NCBI GenBank assembly: GCA_947259195.1
Contig: CAMYLC010000012.1
Span: forward strand, 1-64,000
Origin: Thermoanaerobaculia bacterium
GTDB taxonomy: Bacteria > Acidobacteriota > Thermoanaerobaculia > Multivoradales > JAHEKO01
Direction: 5' to 3'
Length of the DNA: 64,000 nt
Part shown: piece after piece, positions 1 to 7,961 of the stretch
Layout of the letters: each line of letters opens with the position of its first letter
How positions within the stretch are numbered: position 1 is the first letter of the stretch
Program-made: the position numbers and the translations under genes
The notes under the pieces: model-generated
Told to the model about the DNA's origin: nothing
Databases searched by the model: none
The model's input: the letters and a program-made list of their open reading frames with translations, nothing else

Positions 1-70
1 CACAAGACGCCAACACCAGGGCCGACACGAAGACCAGAAGTGCGGGACTCACCGAGCGGACCTTCTTCAC
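1..70 (-). CDS. Lipoprotein, N-terminal fragment running off the left edge
   Basis: A GTG start on the minus strand at 70 opens a frame that stays open to the window edge. The 23 visible residues begin MKK and continue as a hydrophobic stretch ending in LASC, a textbook type II signal peptide with lipobox. An AGGAG Shine-Dalgarno lies 7 bases upstream of the GTG (GAGAGGAGTATCGG before the start). The mature protein is outside the window, so no function can be given. It would be an outer- or inner-membrane anchored lipoprotein. Confidence rests on signal peptide plus ribosome site together; the length is too short for homology. Confidence 0.6.
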   Translation of the reverse strand, partial: MKKVRSVSPALLVFVSALVLASC

Positions 71-109
71 CCGATACTCCTCTCGGATCTGACAGTCGTC
101 GCCTCCCCT

Positions 110-345
110 CCACGCTACTCCTGTCGATTGCCGTAATCAAAAATCAGTCAATAGGAGGTTCGTTCGGGTGGTTCGCAGGTTCCTGATTCCCAGCTGGACG
201 ACCATAATCTGTTGGGGCCCGACGCGGGGCCCCCAAGAGGCTATTCTCCCTTCCACAGCAACCAACCCCCTGAAGCCCGCCCTCCCACCCTGGGGGTTGA
301 TCAGCCATCGTGCCTTCGGCTGATCTTTGAGGCAGTGGGGCAGGC
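110..345. repeat. Dispersed intergenic repeat, copy R1
   Basis: This gap between the lipoprotein start and the mscS remnant holds no gene that I believe. It contains a 19-base string (CCACGCTACTCCTGTCGAT, 110-128) found again at 14110, a piece of repeat module 1 (TTCGTTCGGGTGGTTCGCAGG, near 159) and a degenerate copy of hairpin module 2 (212-290: GGGGCCCGACGCGGGGCCCC, then CTATTCTCCCTTCCACAGCA). The segment 291-345 matches, in inverse orientation, the gap at 53940-54030 (AGATCAGCCGAAGGCACG). See the findings for the family. Confidence 0.75.
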
Positions 346-449
346 CGGGTAGCGAGGTGCTCCCTCTTGGACCTGGAATCGCCATTCTGGTTCGGTATTC
401 TCAATCAGACCGAACAGGCCTTCTTCAACATTCTCGCTTACAGGATCCT

Positions 450-932
450 ATGAAGATCGCCGAACAACTCAGGGATGAGATTCCGTTTCTCGGTGTGAAG
501 CTGTTCGACCTGAGCGCGACACCCATCACCATTGGCACGGTCACCGTCATGGCGATTGTGATGCTGGCAACCGGGGTGGTGTCCTGGGTCGTAACCCGAA
601 GTATCAAGAGAGCCTTCAAGCTTCCCGGTTTGGAAGACGAGGGAACCATCGGGGTGGTGACACGGCTCACCCACTACCTGATCCTCGGCGCCGGTCTCTT
701 CGTAGCACTGCGGATCGCGGGTATCGACCTGACGGCCTTGTTTGCCGCAGGCGCTGTGTTGGCCGTTGCACTTGGCTTCGCCATGCAGAACATCACGGCC
801 AACTTCGTGTCCGGGGTCATTCTGCTGTCGGAACGAGTTATCAAGCCGGAGATCTCTTGAATGTCGACGGCAAACTGTTGCGGGTTCGGGATATGGGTAT
901 TCGCGCCACCATCGTACGCACCCACGGCGGCA
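450..932 (+). pseudogene. MscS-family mechanosensitive channel, frameshifted and truncated
   Basis: From the ATG at 450 the protein has a short N-terminal helix, two hydrophobic segments and the diagnostic MscS pore helix region (AVALGFAMQNITANFVSGV), then RVIKP. There the frame stops at TGA 858-860. One base earlier in phase the MscS match continues as GDLLNVDGKLLRVRDMGIRA, ending near THGG at about 930. CCGGAG where CCGGGAG is expected implies loss of one G. After about 932 the similarity ends and the sequence becomes the antisense of the next gene. The beta domain and C-terminus are absent. A full small MscS has about 270-300 residues, so this one cannot make a channel. What is seen: frameshift plus truncation. 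Whether it is biological or an assembly fault is open. Confidence 0.8.
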
Positions 933-1237
933 CCGGCGCCTAGTCCGATCAAACCTCTCGACTTCGATTTGGCCCGAATTCGGACTACTTTCCCGGTCTC
1001 GATCTTTTGCTGCTTGCCGTTCGCCTCCCAGTAGGTGAAGTTTGGCTCCAAGACTACCTTTTTGGCCTTTTTGATCGCGCTGCCGTCCTCCAACTCGATT
1101 GTAGCGACCTTGCCCTGCAGGTTCTGGCTGATCGTTTCGTAGTCAGCGGCTGGAGCAGACTCAGTGGACGCTACAATGGCTGCTGGAACTGCCAAGATAC
1201 AACCCAACAACAGTGCACCAACAACACGCTTGCCCAT
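926..1237 (-). pseudogene. Small secreted protein with glycine-zipper-like segment, 3' end lost
   Basis: ATG at 1237 with GGAGG nine bases upstream. The protein begins MGKRVVGALLLGCILAVPAA, a Sec signal peptide. The mature part has a stretch typed as turning on strand-rich 'GKVATIELEDGSAIKKAKKV', then a glycine-rich run (GLIGLGAGAAVGA) near 926-960. Beyond that the frame runs into the reverse complement of the mscS remnant, so its own C-terminus is missing. I do not recognise a named family; periplasmic or outer-membrane location is inferred from the signal peptide. It converges on the mscS fragment, and both genes lose homology at the same spot, which points to one deletion or joining event. 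Confidence 0.6.
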
Positions 1238-1303
1238 TTCTCGTTTCCTCCTTCGGGAGTAAGGCGGCGAACAATAGAAGAGATTGATGGGCAAAAGCAA
1301 GAA

Positions 1304-2746
1304 CTATTTGCGCAGCCGACTCAGCGACTTTCGAAAGGTCTCTTTGCGCAGGTCGTAGGCTTTCATCTTGTTGTAAAGGGTGCGCGGATCGATACCCGCG
1401 ACGAGCGCCGTCTCCGCGACATTTCCCGAGGTCCGCTGCAAGAGCCTCGACAGGTACTCTCTCTCGAAGACTTCCACCAATCGGCTTCTGCCTTCCACTA
1501 GAGTTCCACCTAGCAGCGCTTCAAAAGAGCTCGTCGGCTCTTCCGAGCCTTCTAATTGGAGATGGTGTGGAAACCTGCCGGTGATGGAATCGGGGAGGTG
1601 TTCGTGCGTGATTATGTTTCCATCGCACAGTAGCATCGCCCGCTCCACGACGTTGATGAGCTCACGGACGTTGCCGGGCCAGTCGTATGTGCACAGGGAC
1701 TCGAGCGCCGATTCCTCGATTCCCTCGATGTGCAGGCGACCCATCTGCTGGCGGAATTCCTCCAGATAGTTCTCGACCAGCGGCACGATGTCCTCCTGCC
1801 GATCCCTAAGCGAAGGTATGGTTAGTGTCACGACGCTCAGGCGGTAGAAGAGATCCGGTCGGAACCGTCCAGATTCGATCGCGACCTCCAGATTCTGATT
1901 CGTGGCGGCGATGACCCGAACGTCTACATGAATCGCGCTTTCTGCCCCGAGTCGTTGGATCTCGCGCTCCTGAAGAGCTCTTAGCAGCTTCGCTTGAAGG
2001 TGTACGGGAATGTCGCCGATCTCATCCAAAAACAGGGTGCCGCGATGAGCGAGCTCGAAGCAACCTCGCCGCGCCCGGACAGCCCCGGTATAGGCACCTC
2101 GCTCATGACCGAAAAGCTCGCTCTCCAGCAGCGTCTCTGGGACGGCGGCACAGTTGACGGCGATGAAAGGCAAAGCACTGCGAGCGCCTTCCGAGTGAAT
2201 CGCCCGCGCCAACCACTCCTTGCCGACACCGGTCTCCCCGAGAACCAACAACGACGTGTCGGTATCGGCAACGCGCCTAGCGAGCTCGAGAAGTCGTCGC
2301 ATGGAGGGACTCTCGGACGAAAAATCATCGAGTTTCGAGAGCTGCTGACGCGACTCTCTCAGGCGACTGACGCCAAGCTCCTGATAGCGCAGGAGAACCG
2401 TTCGCAGGGTGTCGATGAGGGGTTCCAGAGCCAGTTCTCTGTCGATGACTGCGAAGGCACCGCCCTTCTGCAGGGCCGCACGTTCCTCAGACTCGGCGAG
2501 ATAAGACAGGACGATCACCTCAGGCCGGTACGGGAGCTGTCGAATCTCTTCGATCGATCTCTCGACATCAGCGGGAAGCATCGACTGGGTGGCCACCACC
2601 AGATCGAAGGAGTCTTCCCCGAGGCGACTCCAGAGCTTCTCGGCATTGGACTCGTCGAAAACAAGCACACCGAGCTCGGTCAGAGAGCCCGCCAGTCGGC
2701 TGCGAAGACCGCTCGACTCCACGAGAAGAAGAATACGAATCAGCAC
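1304..2746 (-). CDS. Sigma54-dependent activator with degenerate receiver domain
   Basis: NtrC-type three-domain regulator. I choose the GTG at 2746 (GAGGGGTGG upstream) rather than an upstream start whose extra residues look non-coding. Residues 1-115 resemble a response-regulator receiver, but the phosphoacceptor aspartate is replaced (DLVVATQS where DLVLLD is usual) and the N-terminal acidic pair is reduced to ES, so phosphorylation is unlikely. AAA+ domain: Walker A GETGVGKE near 170, loop GAYTGA near 217 (a GAFTGA variant that contacts sigma54), Walker B LFLDEIGDIP, arginine region RFRPDLFYRL. A Fis-type helix-turn-helix (GNVAETALVAGIDPRTLYNK) ends the protein. It diverges from a gene with a good -24/-12 promoter, so that train is its probable target. 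Confidence 0.92.
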   Translation of the reverse strand: MLIRILLLVESSGLRSRLAGSLTELGVLVFDESNAEKLWSRLGEDSFDLVVATQSMLPADVERSIEEIRQLPYRPEVIVLSYLAESEERAALQKGGAFAVIDRELALEPLIDTLRTVLLRYQELGVSRLRESRQQLSKLDDFSSESPSMRRLLELARRVADTDTSLLVLGETGVGKEWLARAIHSEGARSALPFIAVNCAAVPETLLESELFGHERGAYTGAVRARRGCFELAHRGTLFLDEIGDIPVHLQAKLLRALQEREIQRLGAESAIHVDVRVIAATNQNLEVAIESGRFRPDLFYRLSVVTLTIPSLRDRQEDIVPLVENYLEEFRQQMGRLHIEGIEESALESLCTYDWPGNVRELINVVERAMLLCDGNIITHEHLPDSITGRFPHHLQLEGSEEPTSSFEALLGGTLVEGRSRLVEVFEREYLSRLLQRTSGNVAETALVAGIDPRTLYNKMKAYDLRKETFRKSLSRLRK

Positions 2747-2762
2747 AAAGCCACCCCTCTGG

Positions 2763-2784
2763 CAGAAACTGTATTTCAGTTCTG
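2763..2784. promoter_or_regulatory. Inverted repeat, candidate activator site 1
   Basis: CAGAAACTG and CAGTTCTG form an inverted repeat with one bulged base around a 5-base spacer. It lies between the divergent sigma54 activator and its presumed target promoter, about 150 bases upstream of the -24/-12 element, a usual distance for an NtrC-type enhancer. It shares TTTCAG with the second repeat at 2807. Binding is inferred. Confidence 0.4.
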
Positions 2785-2806
2785 ATCGGAAAAGCAATAC
2801 CTTTTA

Positions 2807-2828
2807 TTTCAGAATCCGCATTCCGAAA
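2807..2828. promoter_or_regulatory. Inverted repeat, candidate activator site 2
   Basis: TTTCAGAAT, spacer CCGC, then ATTCCGAAA: arms agree in eight of nine positions. The centre is about 100 bases upstream of the sigma54 promoter at 2919. Two such repeats in one short intergenic region, next to an activator gene with a Fis-type DNA-binding domain, fit a pair of upstream activating sites. Confidence 0.45.
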
Positions 2829-2918
2829 CTTCGCCAGTCCTCCGCATTCCTCGGTGCCGAGGCTCCGGTTTCCTCGCCAACTTCCTAGTCCTCCGAGCGA
2901 TGCAGAGACACTGCGAAC

Positions 2919-2935
2919 TTGGCATCCAATTTGCC
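2919..2935 (+). promoter_or_regulatory. Sigma54 (-24/-12) promoter
   Basis: TTGGCATCCAATTTGCC matches the sigma54 consensus YTGGCACGNNNNTTGCW at the invariant GG and GC, with the required ten bases between them. It lies about 63 bases upstream of the ATG at 2998 and points along the plus-strand gene train, opposite to a sigma54 activator gene. Position, spacing and neighbour agree. Confidence 0.7.
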
Positions 2936-2997
2936 CTTGGGGTCCTCGTCCAGGGTCGGCTGTATCGAACTCAGCCTTTTACCCAGGGAGGAAGATC

Positions 2998-3540
2998 ATG
3001 AGAAGGAATCATCTGACCAAGCACCACCCCGATCGAGAGCATGACGAATGGGTCGTCGATGCCCTCAGCGATGGTAGATCACTCCCCAGGTCCGGCCGGA
3101 AGCACCTGAAGGACCTTGACCAGGAGCTCCAGCGCTTCATGGCCCGGGTGTCTGCACTCGAGGACCTGACGGCCTACGACCGGGAACACGAGGACCCGAA
3201 CCTCGCCGTAGAAGCCGAGGAGATCTATCGTGAAGCTTTGACGTTGCGCGTTGAAATCAGGGAGTGCCTCGCAACGGGACAGGCTTCTCAGGAGGGCGTT
3301 GTCGAGAGCATTCATGACTCTTGGAATCAGCTCCGCGTCTCTTTCGACGATCTCAGATCGAGCGTGCGCAAACATCGACCGGGTCGAACGCACTCGATGA
3401 CGACAGTCGGCGCTGTGGACGTCGACCTCGACTCGGAAGAGCTCGATATCGACGAGTTCGACGACGACCTGGAGGTCGACCTTCCTTCGACAGGAGTGGA
3501 GATGAGGATTCACCGCCCACGAGGTGGCCCCAAACGCTAG
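2998..3540 (+). CDS. Unknown acidic-tailed protein, first gene of the sigma54 train
   Basis: 180 residues, ATG at 2998 with AGGGAGGA seven bases upstream. No signal peptide or membrane segment. Residues 20-130 look helical and charged, with heptad-like leucines (KHLKDLDQELQRFMARVSAL), and residues 138-165 are strongly acidic (VDVDLDSEELDIDEFDDDLE) before a short basic end (RPRGGPKR). I do not recognise a family. Being directly behind the -24/-12 promoter and 24 bases ahead of the PLP enzyme gene, it probably works with that pathway; its role is unknown. Confidence 0.75.
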   Translation: MRRNHLTKHHPDREHDEWVVDALSDGRSLPRSGRKHLKDLDQELQRFMARVSALEDLTAYDREHEDPNLAVEAEEIYREALTLRVEIRECLATGQASQEGVVESIHDSWNQLRVSFDDLRSSVRKHRPGRTHSMTTVGAVDVDLDSEELDIDEFDDDLEVDLPSTGVEMRIHRPRGGPKR

Positions 3541-3564
3541 CCGCCGAACCTCGAGATCAGATCA

Positions 3565-4641
3565 ATGGGCGAGCAGACTTTCAATCTTCTGGACGGCGCG
3601 GTGGGCCAACCCCTACAGGGGTCTCATATTCGCGAGGCCACCACGAGCGCCGCAAATCCGCAGGCTCCGATCGAGGAGCGACTCGAGTTGTACGAGGACA
3701 TCTTCGAGTCAGAGGTAGGGGATACCGCGATGACTCGTGGCCGCCACCTCGAGCGCGACACCGGCCTGCGCCAGCTGTTCCTGAAGTTTGAAGGCGCGAA
3801 TCCCAGCGGCACCCAGAAAGACCGCATCGCTTTTGCTCAGGTCATGGATGCGATGCGCCGAGGCTTCGACACCGTTACCGTGGCGACTTGCGGCAACTAC
3901 GGTGCCGCCGTTGCGGAGGCGGCCCGACTGGCTGGGCTCAAAGCTGTGATTCTGATCCCTGCCGAGTATCACACCAGTCGACTCCGCGACCTGGAAGTCG
4001 GCGGGGCGTCGGTCCGCCGGGTCGCAGGCGACTACGAACGTGCGGTCGACCTGTCAAAGGAGCTAGCCTCACAGCAAGAGTTCTACGATGCCAATCCAGG
4101 TGGCTCCAACACCGCAATCCAGCTCAACGCCTACGGTCAGATCGCCTACGAGATCTACGACGATCTGAGGGACGCACCCGCCGTAGTGGCGGTTCCGGTC
4201 TCGAACGGCACGACCTTGGCGGGAATCCACAAGGGATTCGTCAGCCTCCATAGGAGGGGCAAGACCTCGCGCATTCCTCGCATGGTGGCGGGCTCGACGT
4301 ACGGCAAGAATCCCATCGTTCGCTCCTACCGAAAAAACCTGCTTCACTGCGAGCCCCTGAGCCCGGAGAAGATCCGCGAGACCGCGGTCAACGAGCCTCT
4401 GATCAATTGGAACTCTCTGGACGGAGATCTCGCCCTCGACGCGATCCGATCGAGCGGCGGCTGGGCCTCCTATGTCAGTGACAAGGCGATGCTCCAGACG
4501 ACTCGCAAGCTGGCGGAGCAGGAGAGCCTCAATGTGCTGCCGGCAGCGACGGCTGGCTTGATATCGCTCATGGAACAACACACAGAGGAAGCACTTCCGG
4601 GTGACCGATACGTAGCGATCCTGACAGGGAGGAAGAAATGA
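3565..4641 (+). CDS. Threonine-synthase-like PLP-dependent enzyme
   Basis: 358 residues of the fold-type II (tryptophan synthase beta) PLP family. The Schiff-base lysine is K85 in NPSGTQKDR, the motif that in threonine synthase reads NPTGSFKDR. CGNYGAAVAEAARLAG follows as the phosphate/asparagine loop, and the glycine-rich PLP phosphate loop is probably SNGTTLAG near 213. Known relatives make threonine from O-phosphohomoserine or perform beta-replacement (cysteate or diaminopropionate type). The substrate here cannot be read from sequence. The stop overlaps the DUF1611 start by four bases (ATGA), a sign of translational coupling. The neighbours are not threonine genes, which argues for a specialised role. 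Confidence 0.85.
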   Translation: MGEQTFNLLDGAVGQPLQGSHIREATTSAANPQAPIEERLELYEDIFESEVGDTAMTRGRHLERDTGLRQLFLKFEGANPSGTQKDRIAFAQVMDAMRRGFDTVTVATCGNYGAAVAEAARLAGLKAVILIPAEYHTSRLRDLEVGGASVRRVAGDYERAVDLSKELASQQEFYDANPGGSNTAIQLNAYGQIAYEIYDDLRDAPAVVAVPVSNGTTLAGIHKGFVSLHRRGKTSRIPRMVAGSTYGKNPIVRSYRKNLLHCEPLSPEKIRETAVNEPLINWNSLDGDLALDAIRSSGGWASYVSDKAMLQTTRKLAEQESLNVLPAATAGLISLMEQHTEEALPGDRYVAILTGRKK

Positions 4642-5810
4642 AACATCCAGAAGGCAATGCAATCGTGTATTGCGAAGGTGCATTTGGTACTACCTACGGA
4701 AAGACGGCTCACGGGCTGGTTCGCCGTTCAGCGCGCTATCGCATTCTGGCCGTAATTGATTCTGGCCTGGCCGGTCGCGACGCGGGAGAGGTTCTCGACG
4801 ACAACCGGAACGGAATCCGGATTACCGAGGATCTTTCCGAGGCGCTCTTGAGGGCTCGGCTGCAGGGCGCTCCTGCCACTCACTTCGTCATCGGGTTGGC
4901 ACCAGACGGGGGGCGTTTGCCGGTATCTGGGCGACGGAGTGTGCTTGATGCCATCCATGCAGGTTTGAATATCGACTCGGGTTTGCACGAGTTCTTGAGC
5001 GAAGATCCCGAGATCTCGGCTGCCGCAGCTGAGCGTGGTGTGACGATTCGTGATGTGCGAAAGCCCCCTCCAATCAAGAACATGCACTTCTTCAGCGGCA
5101 AGATCGAGGAAGTCGCATGCCTGAAAGTCGCTGTGCTGGGAACGGACTCGGCGGTCGGAAAACGTACAACCGCCTGGATGCTGCGAGACGGATTGGAGAT
5201 CCGAGGCCGCTCTACAGAGCTTGTAGGTACCGGACAGACCGCCTGGATGCAGGGTGCTCGCTTTGGAGTCATCCTGGACTCCCTGGTCAACGACTTCGTA
5301 ACTGGCGAAATCGAGCATGCCGTATGGTCGGCATGGAACGAAGAGCACCCTGAAGTGATCTTGTTGGAAGGACAGGGCAGCTTGATGAACCCAGCCTATC
5401 CTGGCGGCTTCGAGCTTCTGGCAGCCGGGCGACCAGACGTCGTTGTGTTGCAGCATGCTCCGGCCCGAGCCGAGTACGACGGCTTTCCGGGCTATACGAT
5501 TCACCCGCTGGAGACCCAGATCGAGGCCATCGAACTGATCTCTGGCAAACCGGTGGTTGCTATCACGCTGAACGATGAGAATCTCGCGGCTCACGCAGCA
5601 TCGTCTGCAAAGAAGAGTATCCAACAGAGAACAGGTCTACCTGCCTGCTATCCCTTACGCGAAGGATGTGGAGCCGTCATTGATGCGCTTCGGCCCTTCT
5701 TGAACTCCAAGGAGAGAGGTTCATGTCCGCCGCAGAAGTCCGCCGCCAGCAGAACCGAGCGATTGGGGAAGAAGATTCCCTTTCGGTTCTCCAGGTCATC
5801 GACAAGCTGA
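4638..5810 (+). CDS. DUF1611 family protein (DgcN-like, P-loop)
   Basis: 390 residues. N-terminal part (1-145) is the Rossmann-like DUF1611_N, the second half carries a P-loop GTDSAVGKRTT near 168 and LLEGQGSLMNPAYPG near 250. Family knowledge: some DUF1611 proteins (DgcN) are reported as D-glutamate N-acetyltransferases acting with the epimerase-like DgcA; the whole family is not uniform. Coupled to the PLP gene upstream by a 4-base overlap. The last 30 or so residues (after DALRPFL) overlap the next gene for 88 bases in another frame and look like its shadow, so a small frameshift near 5695 may have removed the native stop (a TGA lies one base out of phase at 5702). Confidence 0.85.
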   Translation: MKHPEGNAIVYCEGAFGTTYGKTAHGLVRRSARYRILAVIDSGLAGRDAGEVLDDNRNGIRITEDLSEALLRARLQGAPATHFVIGLAPDGGRLPVSGRRSVLDAIHAGLNIDSGLHEFLSEDPEISAAAAERGVTIRDVRKPPPIKNMHFFSGKIEEVACLKVAVLGTDSAVGKRTTAWMLRDGLEIRGRSTELVGTGQTAWMQGARFGVILDSLVNDFVTGEIEHAVWSAWNEEHPEVILLEGQGSLMNPAYPGGFELLAAGRPDVVVLQHAPARAEYDGFPGYTIHPLETQIEAIELISGKPVVAITLNDENLAAHAASSAKKSIQQRTGLPACYPLREGCGAVIDALRPFLNSKERGSCPPQKSAASRTERLGKKIPFRFSRSSTS

Positions 5811-6208
5811 CCGTTGGACCGGTCATCACGAAGACGAATCAGCTGATCGCACCGTATGCGGTAACCAACAACGGGAGCACGCACGAAAAGGAGCTCTCCT
5901 ACCGCTACGAAGAGGACGTCTTCGACCCCGAGGATCCCGCCAGCCTGAACCTGGCGGGCATGATCGCGGTTCAGGTGGCTCTGAACTACGGTCTGTTCTG
6001 CAAGGAGATCGTGTTTCGCGGCCACGGCGGACTCGGAGAGCTTCGAAGGCTGGCGGGGAAATCCGGACCGCTACTCGATTCTCTCCAGCGGCGGCAAGGA
6101 CAGTCTCTTGACGTTTGGGCTGCTTCGCGAACTGGAGTGCGAGGTACACCCGATCTACATCAACGAGTCAGGCCGTCACTGGTTCACCGCAGTCAACGCC
6201 TTCCGTGA
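5723..6208 (+). CDS. N-terminal part of the QueC-like/creatininase gene, separated by a frame break
   Basis: ATG at 5723 with AAGGAGAGAGG upstream. Residues 1-100 are well-behaved protein (VIDKLTVGPVITKTNQLIAP; LNLAGMIAVQVALNYGLFCK), ending in EIVFRG near 6020. From there on the frame is arginine-rich noise, while the frame of the following segment becomes the coding one. I read this as the leading domain of the same polypeptide as the next entry. Related proteins that I recall have more sequence between this domain and the SGGKDS loop, so an internal deletion together with a frame change is likely. The exact family of this domain is uncertain. Confidence 0.55.
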   Translation: MSAAEVRRQQNRAIGEEDSLSVLQVIDKLTVGPVITKTNQLIAPYAVTNNGSTHEKELSYRYEEDVFDPEDPASLNLAGMIAVQVALNYGLFCKEIVFRGHGGLGELRRLAGKSGPLLDSLQRRQGQSLDVWAASRTGVRGTPDLHQRVRPSLVHRSQRLP

Positions 6209-7931
6209 ATTTCGGCGGACGGTGCCGAACACAGCCCGGGTCTGGACCAACTCCGATCGAATCTTCAATTGGATGCTGCGGCACCTGTCCCTCGTGCGCC
6301 CCGACTTTCAGAGCCTGCGGTCGGACGAGTACCCGATTCGTCTCTGGACCGTCGCTGTCTTCCTTTTCGGAGCACTGCCGCTGCTTCGCAAGCGGGGAAT
6401 CGGCCACCTGCTGATCGGCGACGAGTACGACACCACGATCAAGGCCTCGCATCAGGGAATTCCACATTTCGATGGTCTCTATGACCAGAGCCGCTACTTC
6501 GATCATGCCCTGAGTCGTTACTACGCCAAGAAGAAATGGGGAGTGCGGCAACTGTCCGCGCTGCGGCCCATGTCGGAGTTCCTGATCCAGAAGACCCTGG
6601 CCGAGCGCTACCCATCACTGGTCGCGCTGCAGGTCTCCTGCCATGCCGCCCATGAAGTGGACGGCATGATGCGCCCCTGCGGCAAGTGCGAAAAGTGCCG
6701 CCGGATTGCGGGGATGCTGCTGGCCAACGACCTGGACCCGGCGCTGGTGGGCTACCGCGCCGACCAGGTGGAGGGAATCCTGAAAAGCCTGGTCGACAAG
6801 GGAGTACATCAAGAGCGCACTGCCGTGCAGCACATGGGGGCTTTGCTCTATGAGAAGCAGCGGATCTCGGAGCCCCGAATCGGCAAGGTCCGCGCCGCTC
6901 GCCGTCGCGAGCCGGTGATGCTGCGCTTTCACCCTGAGCGCTCGCCGATTGATGAGGTGCCCTTGCCCATCCGCATGCGCTTCTACCAGATTCTCTTGTC
7001 GCACGCCGAAGGATCTCTGCAGCGTCATGGCAAGGAGTGGGTAGCCCTCGATCTACTGAGAGATCCGGCGTTGAATGCCACAAATCCGCTCGACAAGCCG
7101 GTTGCAGGCTCCGTCTCGGGAAGAGATGCCAAGGATGCGAGGCCTGCCGACGAACGTCACGAATGGGGCCAGCTCTCGTGGCCTGAAGCGAAGAAGACCC
7201 TCAGAGGTGTGGACATCGCGCTGCTTCCGGTTGGGGCAATCGAGCAGCACGGTCCGCACCTGCCGGTGGACACCGATGCCTTCGACGCCGACTATCTCGC
7301 CCACGAGGTGGCCAAGGCTTGTCGACCTCCTCGGCCGCTGGTTCTTCCCTTGATCCCGTATGGCGTCTCGTATCATCACGACGACTTTCCGGGCACGCTA
7401 AGCGTCTCGAACGAATCTCTAGCAAGATTCGTCTACGATGTCGGGGTCAGTGCGGCGCGGAACGGCATCGCCAAGCTGATCATCATCAACGGCCACGGCG
7501 GCAACTCGCCGACCCTGCACCACGCGGCCCAGATGATCAACCGCGACACCCGGATCTTCACCTGCGTTGATAGCGGCGAGACCAGCGATGCGGACATCTA
7601 CGCGATCACCGAGACCGAGAACGACGTTCACGCCGGCGAGATCGAAACCAGCACCTCGCTCGCCGTCCGGCCCGAGCTGGTCGATATGAAGAGGGCGAAG
7701 CCCCTCGTGCCGAGATTCTCGACCAAATATCTGGACTTCACTTCCAAGTACAGCGTTGGCTGGTACGGCAGGACGGAGCACATCTCGAAGTCAGGCGTGT
7801 TCGGTGATCCGACCCGAGCGAGCGTCGAAAAGGGCAAGGCGATCTGGGAGATACAGATTCGTCATCTAGTATCCCTGGTAGAGCATCTCAAGGAGTTGAG
7901 CCTTGCCGAGATCTACGAGCAGAAAGTCTGA
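6060..7931 (+). CDS. QueC-like PP-loop ATP pyrophosphatase fused to creatininase-type amidohydrolase
   Basis: The frame is open from 5985. SSGGKDS, the ATP-PPi synthetase P-loop, is coded at 6084-6104, so the protein must start upstream, in the broken 5' part. A zinc-type cysteine set C-x12-C-x2-C-x2-C follows at about 6637-6697, like the zinc site of QueC (7-cyano-7-deazaguanine synthase). From about 7160 to the end lies a complete creatininase domain: VGAIEQHGPHLPVDTDAF metal motif, IINGHGGNSPTLHHA, and VHAGEIETSTSLAVRPELVD. Creatininase relatives hydrolyse cyclic amides or deformylate pyrimidine intermediates in flavin/F420 synthesis. Joined to a QueC-like domain, amide activation followed by hydrolysis or the reverse is plausible but unproven. 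Confidence 0.75.
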   Translation, partial: NPDRYSILSSGGKDSLLTFGLLRELECEVHPIYINESGRHWFTAVNAFREFRRTVPNTARVWTNSDRIFNWMLRHLSLVRPDFQSLRSDEYPIRLWTVAVFLFGALPLLRKRGIGHLLIGDEYDTTIKASHQGIPHFDGLYDQSRYFDHALSRYYAKKKWGVRQLSALRPMSEFLIQKTLAERYPSLVALQVSCHAAHEVDGMMRPCGKCEKCRRIAGMLLANDLDPALVGYRADQVEGILKSLVDKGVHQERTAVQHMGALLYEKQRISEPRIGKVRAARRREPVMLRFHPERSPIDEVPLPIRMRFYQILLSHAEGSLQRHGKEWVALDLLRDPALNATNPLDKPVAGSVSGRDAKDARPADERHEWGQLSWPEAKKTLRGVDIALLPVGAIEQHGPHLPVDTDAFDADYLAHEVAKACRPPRPLVLPLIPYGVSYHHDDFPGTLSVSNESLARFVYDVGVSAARNGIAKLIIINGHGGNSPTLHHAAQMINRDTRIFTCVDSGETSDADIYAITETENDVHAGEIETSTSLAVRPELVDMKRAKPLVPRFSTKYLDFTSKYSVGWYGRTEHISKSGVFGDPTRASVEKGKAIWEIQIRHLVSLVEHLKELSLAEIYEQKV

Positions 7932-7961
7932 AGCAGAGACGCTGGGTTGCAGAGGAACCTC

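Noticed and set aside
110..345. Repeat units taken as a CRISPR array
   Set aside because: Copies are spread over the whole window, unevenly spaced and in both orientations, with no regular spacers and no cas genes.
858..860. In-frame-looking TGA in mscS as a second selenocysteine site
   Set aside because: The MscS similarity continues in another frame, so a base is missing; no redox motif is present at that place.
6060..7931. QueC-like protein as part of a known defence system (type IV CBASS or Qat)
   Set aside because: No cyclase-effector pair, TGT-like, peptidase or nuclease partner is adjacent; neighbours are amino acid enzymes and permeases.
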